In this document: positions 45,901 to 53,184 of the stretch, in pieces
Layout: each line of letters starts with the position of its first letter
Position numbering within the stretch: the stretch's first letter is position 1
Source of the DNA: Luteimonas fraxinea
GTDB lineage: Bacteria; Pseudomonadota; Gammaproteobacteria; Xanthomonadales; Xanthomonadaceae
Length of the DNA stretch: 64,000 bases
NCBI RefSeq assembly: GCF_021233355.1
Contig: NZ_CP089507.1
Location: 310,001 to 374,000, forward strand
Reading direction: 5' to 3'
Notes under the pieces: model-generated
What the model was told of the DNA's origin: nothing
The model's input: the letters and a program-made list of their open reading frames with translations, nothing else
Database searches by the model: none
Program-made: the position numbers and the translations under genes

Positions 45901-46273
45901 CCAGGGCGACGACCAGCGTGACCGTCGCCGCGAGCCAGGCATCGCGCCCGAGCCGCGAGGCGATCAGATCGGCCAGGGATGTCGCATTGCTGTCGCGCGC
46001 CAGCCGCACCAGACGCAGCAGCACCGGCCACGCCAGCAGATGGAACAGGATCGCGCCGAGAAACGTCGGCGGCAGTGGCCAGCCGTAACGCGCAGCCTGC
46101 GTGACCGTGCCGTAGAAGGTCCACGAGGTGCAGTGCACCGCGAGCGACAGCACGTAGATATGCCGCCAGCGCGCACCGAGCGCATCGGGGTGCCGCTCGC
46201 CATAGACCGCAGCGGCGAACATCGCGGCCAGCCACAGGCCGACCGCGGCGACGACGACGCCGACACTCAACAT
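42938..46273 (-). CDS. Hybrid sensor histidine kinase with SLC5-like membrane domain (CbrA/NahK-like)
   Basis: 1111 residues from the ATG at 46273. The N-terminal about 520 residues form a 12-14-segment sodium/solute-symporter-like module (HIYVLSLAVHCTSWTFYGTV, VGVVECRDE). A linker (DELLQDAPAQGPVPRRVQ), a PAS domain at about 615-735 (LENMTQGISVVDDKLRLVAW), HisKA with His770 in AVGHDLMQPLHAAQLF, HATPase (VLQNFLGNAVRYTQ, GQGLGLGLAIADRI) and a C-terminal receiver with Asp1042 (WVFDYHLDDGDTG) follow. Related kinases sense carbon/nitrogen status or organic acids and may transport their signal. No cognate response regulator is adjacent; the neighbouring TonB receptor and GntP permease are plausible targets. 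Confidence 0.9.
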   Translation of the reverse strand: MLSVGVVVAAVGLWLAAMFAAAVYGERHPDALGARWRHIYVLSLAVHCTSWTFYGTVTQAARYGWPLPPTFLGAILFHLLAWPVLLRLVRLARDSNATSLADLIASRLGRDAWLAATVTLVVALGLVPYIALQLKAVAMSYATLLGHPQAQAGAVAPWQDSALYVALAMALFTMLFGTRRASAAGHNRGLVLAMAFESVFKLAAMLALGLFVWFGLRGLPELASSAVVTPVVGSASGFVPLVLLGAAAMFIMPHQFHVGVVECRDESHVRAARWRFPLYLLLIALPMLPLARAGSALLGDSVSSDMYALALPLAMGQEGLALVVFLGGLSAATGMVIVSTLTLSLMIGNHWFAPGLLRGAWSRGDGDDHRGALLMLRRGVIVAIMLLGWIYSRMVSGNDALADVGAVSFSALATLVPALGFAVLRPQTPPLAALVGVLAAFAAWAWVMLVPMLAGDAPTWLQAWPAALAWLSPDGLFGLTGWSRLGRAVGASLFVGVALTLLLSLRHSPDDAAARRRRPGASRQTLASAGRRFLSSARVDELLQDAPAQGPVPRRVQARMERELSAVLGAASARLLLDAARRDAGPDFDTVAAIVGEASQDLRFNQRVLEAALENMTQGISVVDDKLRLVAWNARYAELFGYPASLLRVGVEVAALVRHNVGSGLIGAVDVEAEVDKRLRHMRAGTPYVAERRLAGGQVIEIRGNTMPGGGFVATFTDVTAFRRTEHALRLSNETLEQRVAERTDSLDQARREAERANLAKTRFLTAVGHDLMQPLHAAQLFTDALSQQLPGDVEPRLRQIRGALDSTSDLLTGLFDMSRLEAGGLVPQPRAFPLAEVLEPLASEFAALAAARGLTFRYVRSRAWVDSDPQLLRRVLQNFLGNAVRYTQRGGVLIGVRRVDGHVRIEVHDTGPGIPDAQQAVIFEEFRRGEGAAGQGLGLGLAIADRIAHLLQAPIALRSRIGHGTAFSIAVAGAHADRAAPLPIRAGLAGARVLVVDNDPAALAALATLLRGWGCSVDAVADGDAAGHALTQMPADLWVFDYHLDDGDTGIALHTRLAARFGERPTLIVSADDTGAVRSDALATGLSLLPKPVRPLALKSVLDRMRAMRG

Positions 46274-46376
46274 GCCGTGTTCCTGATGCGCGTTGTCGAT
46301 GCCGCAATCACGGCGTGGCGTCCCCTCGATCCGCCGGCGAGCATAGCGCAGCGCGAGCCCTGGCCCGGACGCACGA

Positions 46377-46396
46377 AGGCCGCCCGCAGGCGGCCT
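46377..46396 (-). terminator. Hairpin after the TonB-dependent receptor gene
   Basis: AGGCCGCC and GGCGGCCT form a perfect 8-bp stem with a 4-nt loop, 34 bp past the receptor stop; on the minus strand only TTCG follows, so it is a moderate terminator at best. Confidence 0.5.
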
Positions 46397-46430
46397 CCGC
46401 TTCCATCAATCACGTCAGAACCGCGACGCG

Positions 46431-48689
46431 TCAGAAGTTGTAGCGCACCGACACATACCAGTTGCGCGGCCAGCCGTAGTACGCGGTCTGGATGTTGCCG
46501 ACGCTGGCGAACTCCTGGCCTTCGACCTTGTAGGTCTTGTCGGTCAGGTTGCGCACACCGGCGCGCACCTGCCACACGTACTGCGGCGAATCCCACACGC
46601 CGTAGGCGCCGACCAGGGTGTAGGCGTCCTGGCTGAGGTTGACGCGGTTGTCGACCGACAGCCAGGTGTCGCTGCGATACGACACGTCGGCGCCGACGCT
46701 AACCTGACCGCCGTTGGCGAGCGGGAAGCCGTGCTGCAGGGCCACGCGCGCGGTCCATTCCGGCGAGAACGGCACGTGGTCGTGATTGACGTTCGGATCG
46801 AAGCCCGGATACGACGGGTCGAGACGGAAATCCTCGAAGGACTTGTACTGCGCGTCGAGATAACCGACCTGTGCGCTCAGCGTCGTGGTCTCACCCAGCA
46901 GCGCGCTGCCCTCGAACTCGATGCCCTTGATCTCGAGCTCCGCGGCGTTGAGCACGGGGAACGTGCCGACGTCCTGCGACACGCGGGCCTGGAAATCCTT
47001 GTACTCGCTCCAGAACGCCGCGACGCTGCCGCGCAGGCGGTTGTCGGACGAATTGCCCTTCACGCCCACTTCGTAGGTCCAGACGAACTCCGGATCGAAG
47101 TCCGGCGCCGCCGCGTCAGTGCGCGTATTGGCGCGGCCGTTGAAGCCGCCCGACTTGAAGCCGCGGTTCGCCGACACGTAGCCCATCAGATTGTCGGAGA
47201 ACGCCTTCTGCAGGCTCACCGACGGCGTCCACGCGGTCCAGCTCTTCTTCGCGCTGAAGGCGACGGTCTCGTTGAGCGCGCTCAGCGGTGCACCCCAGAA
47301 CGTGCTGGTGCTGCGGTCGTAGTCCTTGGTGTCGCTGGTCCAGCGCAGGCCGGCGGCGAGCTTCCAGGTCGGCACGAACTCCCAGTTCGCATGCGCGAAC
47401 GCGGCGATGCTCTCGGTGCTCAGATCGTCGGCGATCGTGCGCAGGAACGGCACGCGCGTGCCGGCGAACGAGAACAGATCGTCGGCATAGGCTTCCTGGT
47501 AGGACGGCACGTCTTCCTTCATGTAGTACGCGCCGAACGTGGTCTGCAGGTTGCTCCCGTTGTCGTACTGCAGCTGGAATTCCTGGCTGAACTGGTTCTG
47601 GTCCAGCGCGACCAGCACGTCGCCGAGTTCGAACTCGGACGCGTCGATGTCGATGAAGGAATGCGTCTCCAACTCGCGGTACGAGGTGATGCTCTTGAAC
47701 AGCAGCGCATCACTCAGATCCCACTCGGCCGCCAGCGATACGCCCGAATGCTTCAGCTCCTGACCCTGGTCGGGGCGGAACGAGGTGCGCGCGGTGAAAT
47801 CGAACTCGCCGGTCGGTGCAGGCAGCAGCGTGACTGGACCGAGCACGAGATCGGTGCGGCGCAGTGGCGCGGTTGGCTGGCCAAGCGAGAGCGCGGCGTC
47901 CTGCTTCGTGTGATCGATCGACAGCGTCGCGCGGAAATCGTCGGTCGGCTGGAACGCGATCTTGGCGCGGAGCGCGCGCGTGTCGTCGTCGTTGTAGTGC
48001 TTGCCGCTGACGCGGTCGCGGATGAAGCCGTCGTGGTTGAGCCACGCGCCGGCGAAGCTCGCCGCCACGGTCTCGCTGAGCTTGCCGGAGACGTAGAAAC
48101 GGCCTTCGGCACGGCCGTGGTCGCCGCCGGTCAGTTCGACCGCGCCACCGCTGTCGTCGAAGGGATTCTTGGTCGTGACCTTGATCGCGCCGCCGGTCGA
48201 GTTCTTGCCGTACAGCGTGCCCTGCGGGCCGCGCAGCACTTCGACCTGCTGTACGTCGAACAGCGAGAACAGCGCGCCGTTGATGCGCGAGTAGTAGACA
48301 TCGTCGACGTACAGGCCCACGCCCGGATCGAAGGTCTGCAGCGCGTCCGGCTGGCCGATGCCGCGGATGAAGGCGTTGACGCTGTTGGCCGAACCGCGGC
48401 CCTGCACGATGTTGAGGTTGGGCACGGCGCCCTGCAGGCCGTCGATGTTGTTGGCCTGCAGGTCTTTGAGCTGTTCCTCGCCGAAGGCACTGACCGCGAC
48501 CGGCACGTCCTGGATCGATTCGCTGCGGCGACGCGCGGTGACGGTGATCGCATCGAGCGTGGTGGCGGAGCTGCCGGTCTGCGTCTGCGGCGCCGGTTCG
48601 GCGGCCTGCTGCGCATGGACGGCGGGCACGGAAAGTCCCAGACCCACGGCCAGACTCAGGGCGGTATGCCGGATGGTGTTGCGCTTCAT
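46431..48689 (-). CDS. TonB-dependent outer membrane receptor
   Basis: 752 residues from the ATG at 48689 with GAGGGGA upstream. A signal peptide (MKRNTIRHTALSLAVGLGLS to VHAQ) is followed by a TonB-box-like DAITVTARRR, the plug domain at about 55-170 (IQDVPVAVSAFGEEQLKDL, VEVLRGPQGTLYGKNSTGGA) and the 22-strand barrel ending in WYVSVRYNF with a terminal aromatic residue. The plug is of the catecholate/FecA-like class that also includes receptors for sugars and organic acids. No Fur box or substrate gene is adjacent; the divergent GntP-family permease hints at an organic acid or sugar acid. The exact ligand is unknown. Confidence 0.93.
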   Translation of the reverse strand: MKRNTIRHTALSLAVGLGLSVPAVHAQQAAEPAPQTQTGSSATTLDAITVTARRRSESIQDVPVAVSAFGEEQLKDLQANNIDGLQGAVPNLNIVQGRGSANSVNAFIRGIGQPDALQTFDPGVGLYVDDVYYSRINGALFSLFDVQQVEVLRGPQGTLYGKNSTGGAIKVTTKNPFDDSGGAVELTGGDHGRAEGRFYVSGKLSETVAASFAGAWLNHDGFIRDRVSGKHYNDDDTRALRAKIAFQPTDDFRATLSIDHTKQDAALSLGQPTAPLRRTDLVLGPVTLLPAPTGEFDFTARTSFRPDQGQELKHSGVSLAAEWDLSDALLFKSITSYRELETHSFIDIDASEFELGDVLVALDQNQFSQEFQLQYDNGSNLQTTFGAYYMKEDVPSYQEAYADDLFSFAGTRVPFLRTIADDLSTESIAAFAHANWEFVPTWKLAAGLRWTSDTKDYDRSTSTFWGAPLSALNETVAFSAKKSWTAWTPSVSLQKAFSDNLMGYVSANRGFKSGGFNGRANTRTDAAAPDFDPEFVWTYEVGVKGNSSDNRLRGSVAAFWSEYKDFQARVSQDVGTFPVLNAAELEIKGIEFEGSALLGETTTLSAQVGYLDAQYKSFEDFRLDPSYPGFDPNVNHDHVPFSPEWTARVALQHGFPLANGGQVSVGADVSYRSDTWLSVDNRVNLSQDAYTLVGAYGVWDSPQYVWQVRAGVRNLTDKTYKVEGQEFASVGNIQTAYYGWPRNWYVSVRYNF

Positions 48690-48858
48690 TGTGTCCCCTC
48701 CCACGGGTCGCATTCGTGCGGCACGGTGCCGCCCGAACGCAAGACTAGGGAGTGACGGCGGCGCGCGGCATCGTACCTTCGGACAATGGCCGCCGATGCG
48801 CGGCGACGCCGACACTGCGCCCCATCTGGCCCGCGGGCCGCGGGTGGTGTGGGGCGAC

Positions 48859-50262
48859 ATGGACTTTCTGATCGTACTGGGCGCGCTGGTGTTCCTGATG
48901 GTGGTCGCCTATCGCGGCTACAGCGTGATCCTGTTCGCGCCGATCGCCGCACTCGGCGCTGTGTTGCTGACTGACCCGACGCTCGTCGCGCCGATGTTCA
49001 CCGGACTCTTCATGGACAAGATGGTCGGCTTCCTGAAGCTGTATTTCCCGGTGTTCCTGCTCGGCGCGGTGTTCGGCAAGGTCATCGAGCTGTCGGGCTT
49101 CTCGAAATCCATCGTCGCCGCGACCATCCGGCTGTTCGGGCCGAAGCAGGCAATGCTGTCGATCGTCGTGGTCTGCGCGCTGCTGACCTACGGCGGCGTG
49201 TCGCTGTTCGTCGTGGTGTTCGCGGTGTACCCGTTCGCCTCCGAGCTGTTCCGCCAGAGCGACATTCCCAAGCGCCTGATCCCGGGCACGATCGCGCTCG
49301 GCGCGTTCACCTTCACCATGGACGCCCTGCCCGGCACGCCGCAGATCCAGAACATCATCCCGACCTCGTTCTTCGGCACCGATGCCTGGGCGGCGCCGGT
49401 GCTGGGCACGATCGGCGGCGTCTTCATTCTCGCCGTCGGCATGACGTATCTGGAGTGGCGCCGCCGCGCGGCGCTGCGTGCCGGCGAAGGCTACGGCGAT
49501 CCCGCGACGCTGCTCAACGAACCCGCGCCGTTCGCCGGCGGAGCGCTCGCCAATCCGCTGATCGCGCTGCTGCCGCTGGTGCTGGTCGGCGTGAGCAACA
49601 TCGTGTTCACCCGCTGGATTCCGACCTTCTACGGCGAGACTCATAGTTTCCTGCCGAGCGTGCTCGGCGACCCGGCGCCGGTTGTGCAGGAAGTCTCGCG
49701 GATCGCCGCGATCTGGGCCGTCCAGGGCGCGCTGCTGGTCGGCATTCTCACCGTGTTGGCGTTCGCATGGAAGCCGGTGCTGACGAGCTTCGCCGAGGGC
49801 ACCAAGACCGCGATCAACGGCGCTTTGCTGGCCTCCATGAACACCGCGTCCGAGTACGGCTTTGGCGCGGTCATCGCCGCGCTGCCGGGCTTCCTGCTGG
49901 TGACGCGCGGCCTGGGCACGATCTCCGACCCGCTGGTCAACGAAGCCGTCACCGTGACCGCGCTTGCCGGCATCACCGGCTCGGCCTCGGGCGGCATGGG
50001 CATCGCGCTCGCCGCGATGTCGGAGACCTTCATCGCCAATGCGAACGCGGCCGGCATTCCGATGGAAGTCCTGCATCGCGTCGCATCGATGGCCTCTGGC
50101 GGCATGGACACGCTGCCGCACAACGGCGCAGTGATCACCCTGCTCGCCGTGACCGGCCTGACCCATCGCCAGGCCTACAAGGACATCTTCGCGATCACCC
50201 TGATCAAGACACTCGCGGTGTTCGTGATCATCGGCCTGTTCTACGCGACGGGCTGGGTCTGA
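48859..50262 (+). CDS. GntP-family permease (gluconate/organic acid:H+ symporter type)
   Basis: 467 residues from the ATG at 48859 with GGGGCG upstream. About twelve membrane segments, starting MDFLIVLGALVFLMVVAYRG. Family-typical features are LLTYGGVSLFVVVFAVYPFA, FTMDALPGTPQIQNIIPTSF and GITGSASGGMGIALAAMSET. GntP proteins carry gluconate, related hexonates or small hydroxy-acids into the cytoplasm. Substrate assignment from sequence is not possible. It is divergent from the TonB-dependent receptor (169-bp shared regulatory gap) and ends 9 bp before the converging trxC gene. Confidence 0.88.
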   Translation: MDFLIVLGALVFLMVVAYRGYSVILFAPIAALGAVLLTDPTLVAPMFTGLFMDKMVGFLKLYFPVFLLGAVFGKVIELSGFSKSIVAATIRLFGPKQAMLSIVVVCALLTYGGVSLFVVVFAVYPFASELFRQSDIPKRLIPGTIALGAFTFTMDALPGTPQIQNIIPTSFFGTDAWAAPVLGTIGGVFILAVGMTYLEWRRRAALRAGEGYGDPATLLNEPAPFAGGALANPLIALLPLVLVGVSNIVFTRWIPTFYGETHSFLPSVLGDPAPVVQEVSRIAAIWAVQGALLVGILTVLAFAWKPVLTSFAEGTKTAINGALLASMNTASEYGFGAVIAALPGFLLVTRGLGTISDPLVNEAVTVTALAGITGSASGGMGIALAAMSETFIANANAAGIPMEVLHRVASMASGGMDTLPHNGAVITLLAVTGLTHRQAYKDIFAITLIKTLAVFVIIGLFYATGWV

Positions 50263-50271
50263 AGGCCCGCG

Positions 50272-50706
50272 TCAGCGCTGCTGACGCGCGAACTGCAGGA
50301 TTGCCTGCAACGGCAGTGCGCCGGATTGGCGCGCAACCTCGCGACCACCGGCGAACAGCACCAGCGTCGGGATGCTCCGGATATGGAAGCGGCCGCCGAG
50401 TACCGGCTCGGCTTCGGTATCGACCTTGGCCAGCACGATCCGCGGCGCGAGCTGCGCGGCTGCCTGCTCGAACGCAGGCGCCATCGACAGGCACGGCCCA
50501 CACCACGGCGCCCAGAAGTCGACCAGAAGCGGCAGATCCGACTGCAGTGCATGCGCGTCGAAAGTGCCCGCGGTCAAGGTGATCGGGTGCGCCGGCAGCA
50601 GGACGGACTGGCACTTGCCGCAGGTCGGCGCATCCGCCAGCCGCGCATACGGCACGCGGTTGCGGATGTGGCATTGCGGACAGGCGACGATGGCGGAATC
50701 GGTCAT
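50272..50706 (-). CDS. trxC: Thioredoxin 2 (TrxC) with N-terminal zinc domain
   Basis: 144 residues from the ATG at 50706 with GGGAGAA upstream. The N-terminal zinc ribbon has Cys9, Cys12, Cys29 and Cys32 (CPQC and CGKC). The thioredoxin fold follows with the active site WCGPC at 68-72 and the cis-proline region IRSIPTLVLF. TrxC is a cytosolic disulfide reductase whose zinc module modulates its redox behaviour under oxidative stress. It lies 57 bp downstream of dapE and is the last gene of the minus-strand run map-glnD-dapD-yffB-dapE-trxC. Confidence 0.95.
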   Translation of the reverse strand: MTDSAIVACPQCHIRNRVPYARLADAPTCGKCQSVLLPAHPITLTAGTFDAHALQSDLPLLVDFWAPWCGPCLSMAPAFEQAAAQLAPRIVLAKVDTEAEPVLGGRFHIRSIPTLVLFAGGREVARQSGALPLQAILQFARQQR

Positions 50707-50763
50707 GGTGTTCTCCCTTCCTGCGCAGCGTGCACGCACGCGCGTCGACACGCGGGCAAGATG

Positions 50764-51900
50764 TCAGTCCGCGTCAGGCAGCAGCCGCGAGATGAGCGCT
50801 TCGTAGAGATCGGGCAGCGCATCGAGATCCGCGACGCGGATGTGTTCGTTGACCTGGTGGATGCTGGCGTTGACCGGCCCGATCTCGATGCACTGCGCGC
50901 CGAGTGGCGCGATGAAGCGCGCATCCGAGGTGCCCCCGCCGGTGCTTTCCTCGGGCGGTGCGCCGGCGAACGTCGTCAGCACCTCGCGCGCGGCCGCGCG
51001 AAGCGGGCCTTCGGGCGTGTAGAACGGTTCGCCGCTGCGATGCCAGGCCAACGTGTAGTCGAGTGCATGGCGATCCAGCAAAACCGCGATCTCCGCTTCC
51101 AGCTTCGGCGCATCCCAGTGCGGCGTGTAGCGCAGGTTGAACTGCACGGTGGCGGTGCCGGGAATCACATTGGTCGCGCCGGTGCCGGCGGCGATGTTGC
51201 TGATCTGCAGGCTGGTCGGCGGAAAGGATTCGAAGCCGTCGTCCCAGCGCCGCGCGACGAGTTCGGCCAGCGCCGGTGCCGCGTCGTGGATCGGATTGCG
51301 CGCCTTGTCTGGATAAGCCACATGTCCCTGCACGCCGCGTACGGTCAACGTGGCCGACAGGCTGCCGCGCCGGCCGACGCGCAGCAGATCGCCGAGCGTC
51401 GATGTCGACGAAGGCTCACCGGTGATGCACCAGTCGATGTGCGTACCGCGCTCTTCGAACGTCCGCGCGACGCGGCGCACGCCGTCGATCGCATCGCCTT
51501 CTTCGTCCGACGTCTGCAGCAACGCGAGCGTGCCGGTGTGCTCGGGATGCGCGGCGACGAAGCGCTCCGCTGCGACGACGAACGCCGCGACACCGCCCTT
51601 CATGTCCGCCGCGCCGCGGCCGTACAGCACACCGTCGCGGATCTCCGGTTTGAAGGGATCCGACGTCCACGCCTCGACCGGCCCGCTCGGCACGACATCG
51701 GTGTGGCCCAGCAACACCAGCACCGGTGCGCCCTGCCCGTGTGTGGCCCAGAGATTGTCGACATCGCCGTGGCGCATCGATTCGATCGAAAAACCCGCGG
51801 CCTGCAGCCGCGCGGCGATCAGCGCCTGGCAGCCGGCATCATCGGGCGTGACCGACTTGCGTGCGATCAGGTCACGGGTGAGGTCGAGGACGTCGCTCAT
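50764..51900 (-). CDS. dapE: Succinyl-diaminopimelate desuccinylase
   Basis: 378 residues from the ATG at 51900 ([20 protein letters not shown]). A dinuclear zinc M20 enzyme that removes succinate from N-succinyl-LL-diaminopimelate in lysine and peptidoglycan synthesis. Metal ligands and catalytic residues are visible: His66 (LGHTDVVP), Asp99 ([10 protein letters not shown]), Glu133/Glu134 (TSDEEGDA), Glu162 (TGEPSS) and the C-terminal His ([12 protein letters not shown]). The [11 protein letters not shown] motif is typical of DapE. It follows the yffB-like gene after 56 bp and shares the strand with dapD, so two DAP pathway steps are encoded close together. Confidence 0.97.
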   Translation of the reverse strand: MSDVLDLTRDLIARKSVTPDDAGCQALIAARLQAAGFSIESMRHGDVDNLWATHGQGAPVLVLLGHTDVVPSGPVEAWTSDPFKPEIRDGVLYGRGAADMKGGVAAFVVAAERFVAAHPEHTGTLALLQTSDEEGDAIDGVRRVARTFEERGTHIDWCITGEPSSTSTLGDLLRVGRRGSLSATLTVRGVQGHVAYPDKARNPIHDAAPALAELVARRWDDGFESFPPTSLQISNIAAGTGATNVIPGTATVQFNLRYTPHWDAPKLEAEIAVLLDRHALDYTLAWHRSGEPFYTPEGPLRAAAREVLTTFAGAPPEESTGGGTSDARFIAPLGAQCIEIGPVNASIHQVNEHIRVADLDALPDLYEALISRLLPDAD

Positions 51901-51956
51901 GACGACAGTGCTCCGGAAGCTACGATGCCCGCCATCGTAACGGGCACCGCGCGCGC

Positions 51957-52316
51957 TCAGTCGATGTTGAAGCGCTTCTTGAAGCCGTTGTCGCTGAAAC
52001 CCTGGCTGATCTCACCGTCATCGGTCACCACCAGCGGGCGCCTTATCAGCTGCGGATACTCGCGCAGCAGCAGCTTCCATTCCGCATCGCTGGCCGCGGC
52101 CTTGCGGTTATCCGGCAGCTGCCGCCAGGTCGTCGAGGACTTGTTGACCATCGCCTCGAAGCCGCCCAGCTTGCCGGCCCACTCGACCAGCGTCTCCGGC
52201 GTCGGCTTCGTATCCCGGTAATCGACGAAGGTGTGCGCGACGCCGAAGCGGTCGAGCCACTTGGTCGCCTTCCTGCAGGTGTCGCAGTTCTTGAGGCCGT
52301 AGACGGTGGTGGTCAT
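51957..52316 (-). CDS. yffB: ArsC/Spx-family protein YffB
   Basis: 119 residues from the ATG at 52316 ([20 protein letters not shown]). The thioredoxin-like fold has Cys11 and Cys14; the C-terminal [12 protein letters not shown] holds the arginine shared by the ArsC family. YffB proteins are glutathione-dependent thiol reductases of uncertain role and not proven arsenate reductases. In E. coli the gene is also next to dapE, which supports the assignment. It begins 4 bp after the dapD stop. Confidence 0.92.
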   Translation of the reverse strand: MTTTVYGLKNCDTCRKATKWLDRFGVAHTFVDYRDTKPTPETLVEWAGKLGGFEAMVNKSSTTWRQLPDNRKAAASDAEWKLLLREYPQLIRRPLVVTDDGEISQGFSDNGFKKRFNID

Positions 52317-52320
52317 GCGC

Positions 52321-53154
52321 TCAGTCCGCCAGACCACGCAGCAGATCGTTAACGCTGGTCTTGCTGCGGGTCTTCTCGTCGACCTGCTTGACGATCACCG
52401 CGCAGTACAGCGAATGCGAACCGTCCTGGGCCGGCAGCTGGCCGGAGACGACGACGCTGCCCGGCGGTACGTAGCCGTAGCTGACTTCGCCGGTCGCGCG
52501 GTTGTAGATACGGGTCGACTGGCCGAGGAACACGCCCATGCCGATGACGCTGCGGTGGCCGACGACGACGCCTTCGACGACTTCCGAACGCGCGCCGATG
52601 AAGCAGTGGTCTTCGATGATCGTCGGACTGGCCTGCAGCGGTTCCAGCACGCCGCCGATACCGGCGCCGCCCGACAGATGCACGTGCTTGCCGATCTGCG
52701 CGCAGGAGCCGACGGTCGCCCAGGTATCGACCATCGTGCCTTCACCGACGTACGCGCCGATGTTGACGAAGCTCGGCATCAGCACGACGTCGCGGCCGAA
52801 ATAGGTGCCACGGCGCACGGCCGCACCCGGCACTACGCGCACGCCGGCGGCCTTGAACTTGGCTTCGTCGTAGCCGGCGAAACGCGGCTCCACCTTGTCC
52901 CAGAACGGCGCAGGCTGCGCGTCGACGACGGCCATGTCGTTGGTGCGGAAATACAGCAGCACCGCCTTCTTCAACCACTCGTTGACCTGCCAGCCGCCGT
53001 TGCCATCGGGCTGGGCGACGCGCAGCTCACCCGATTCCAGGCCCTGCATCGCCTGCTCGATAGCCGGTTTGACGGCATCGCCGATCTCGGCGGCGGACAA
53101 TTCGGCGCGACGCGCGAACGCATCTTCGATGGTGCTCTGCAGGGCTTGGGTCAT
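52321..53154 (-). CDS. dapD: Tetrahydrodipicolinate N-succinyltransferase
   Basis: 277 residues from the ATG at 53154 ([20 protein letters not shown]). DapD uses succinyl-CoA to open and succinylate tetrahydrodipicolinate in the diaminopimelate pathway. After the helical N-terminal domain comes a left-handed beta helix of hexapeptide repeats at about 105-235 ([51 protein letters not shown]). Length and order match the proteobacterial enzyme. It is 30 bp downstream of glnD and 4 bp upstream of yffB, all on the minus strand. Confidence 0.97.
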   Translation of the reverse strand: MTQALQSTIEDAFARRAELSAAEIGDAVKPAIEQAMQGLESGELRVAQPDGNGGWQVNEWLKKAVLLYFRTNDMAVVDAQPAPFWDKVEPRFAGYDEAKFKAAGVRVVPGAAVRRGTYFGRDVVLMPSFVNIGAYVGEGTMVDTWATVGSCAQIGKHVHLSGGAGIGGVLEPLQASPTIIEDHCFIGARSEVVEGVVVGHRSVIGMGVFLGQSTRIYNRATGEVSYGYVPPGSVVVSGQLPAQDGSHSLYCAVIVKQVDEKTRSKTSVNDLLRGLAD

Positions 53155-53184
53155 GACGGGACTTCGTGGGGGAAAAACGGGACG

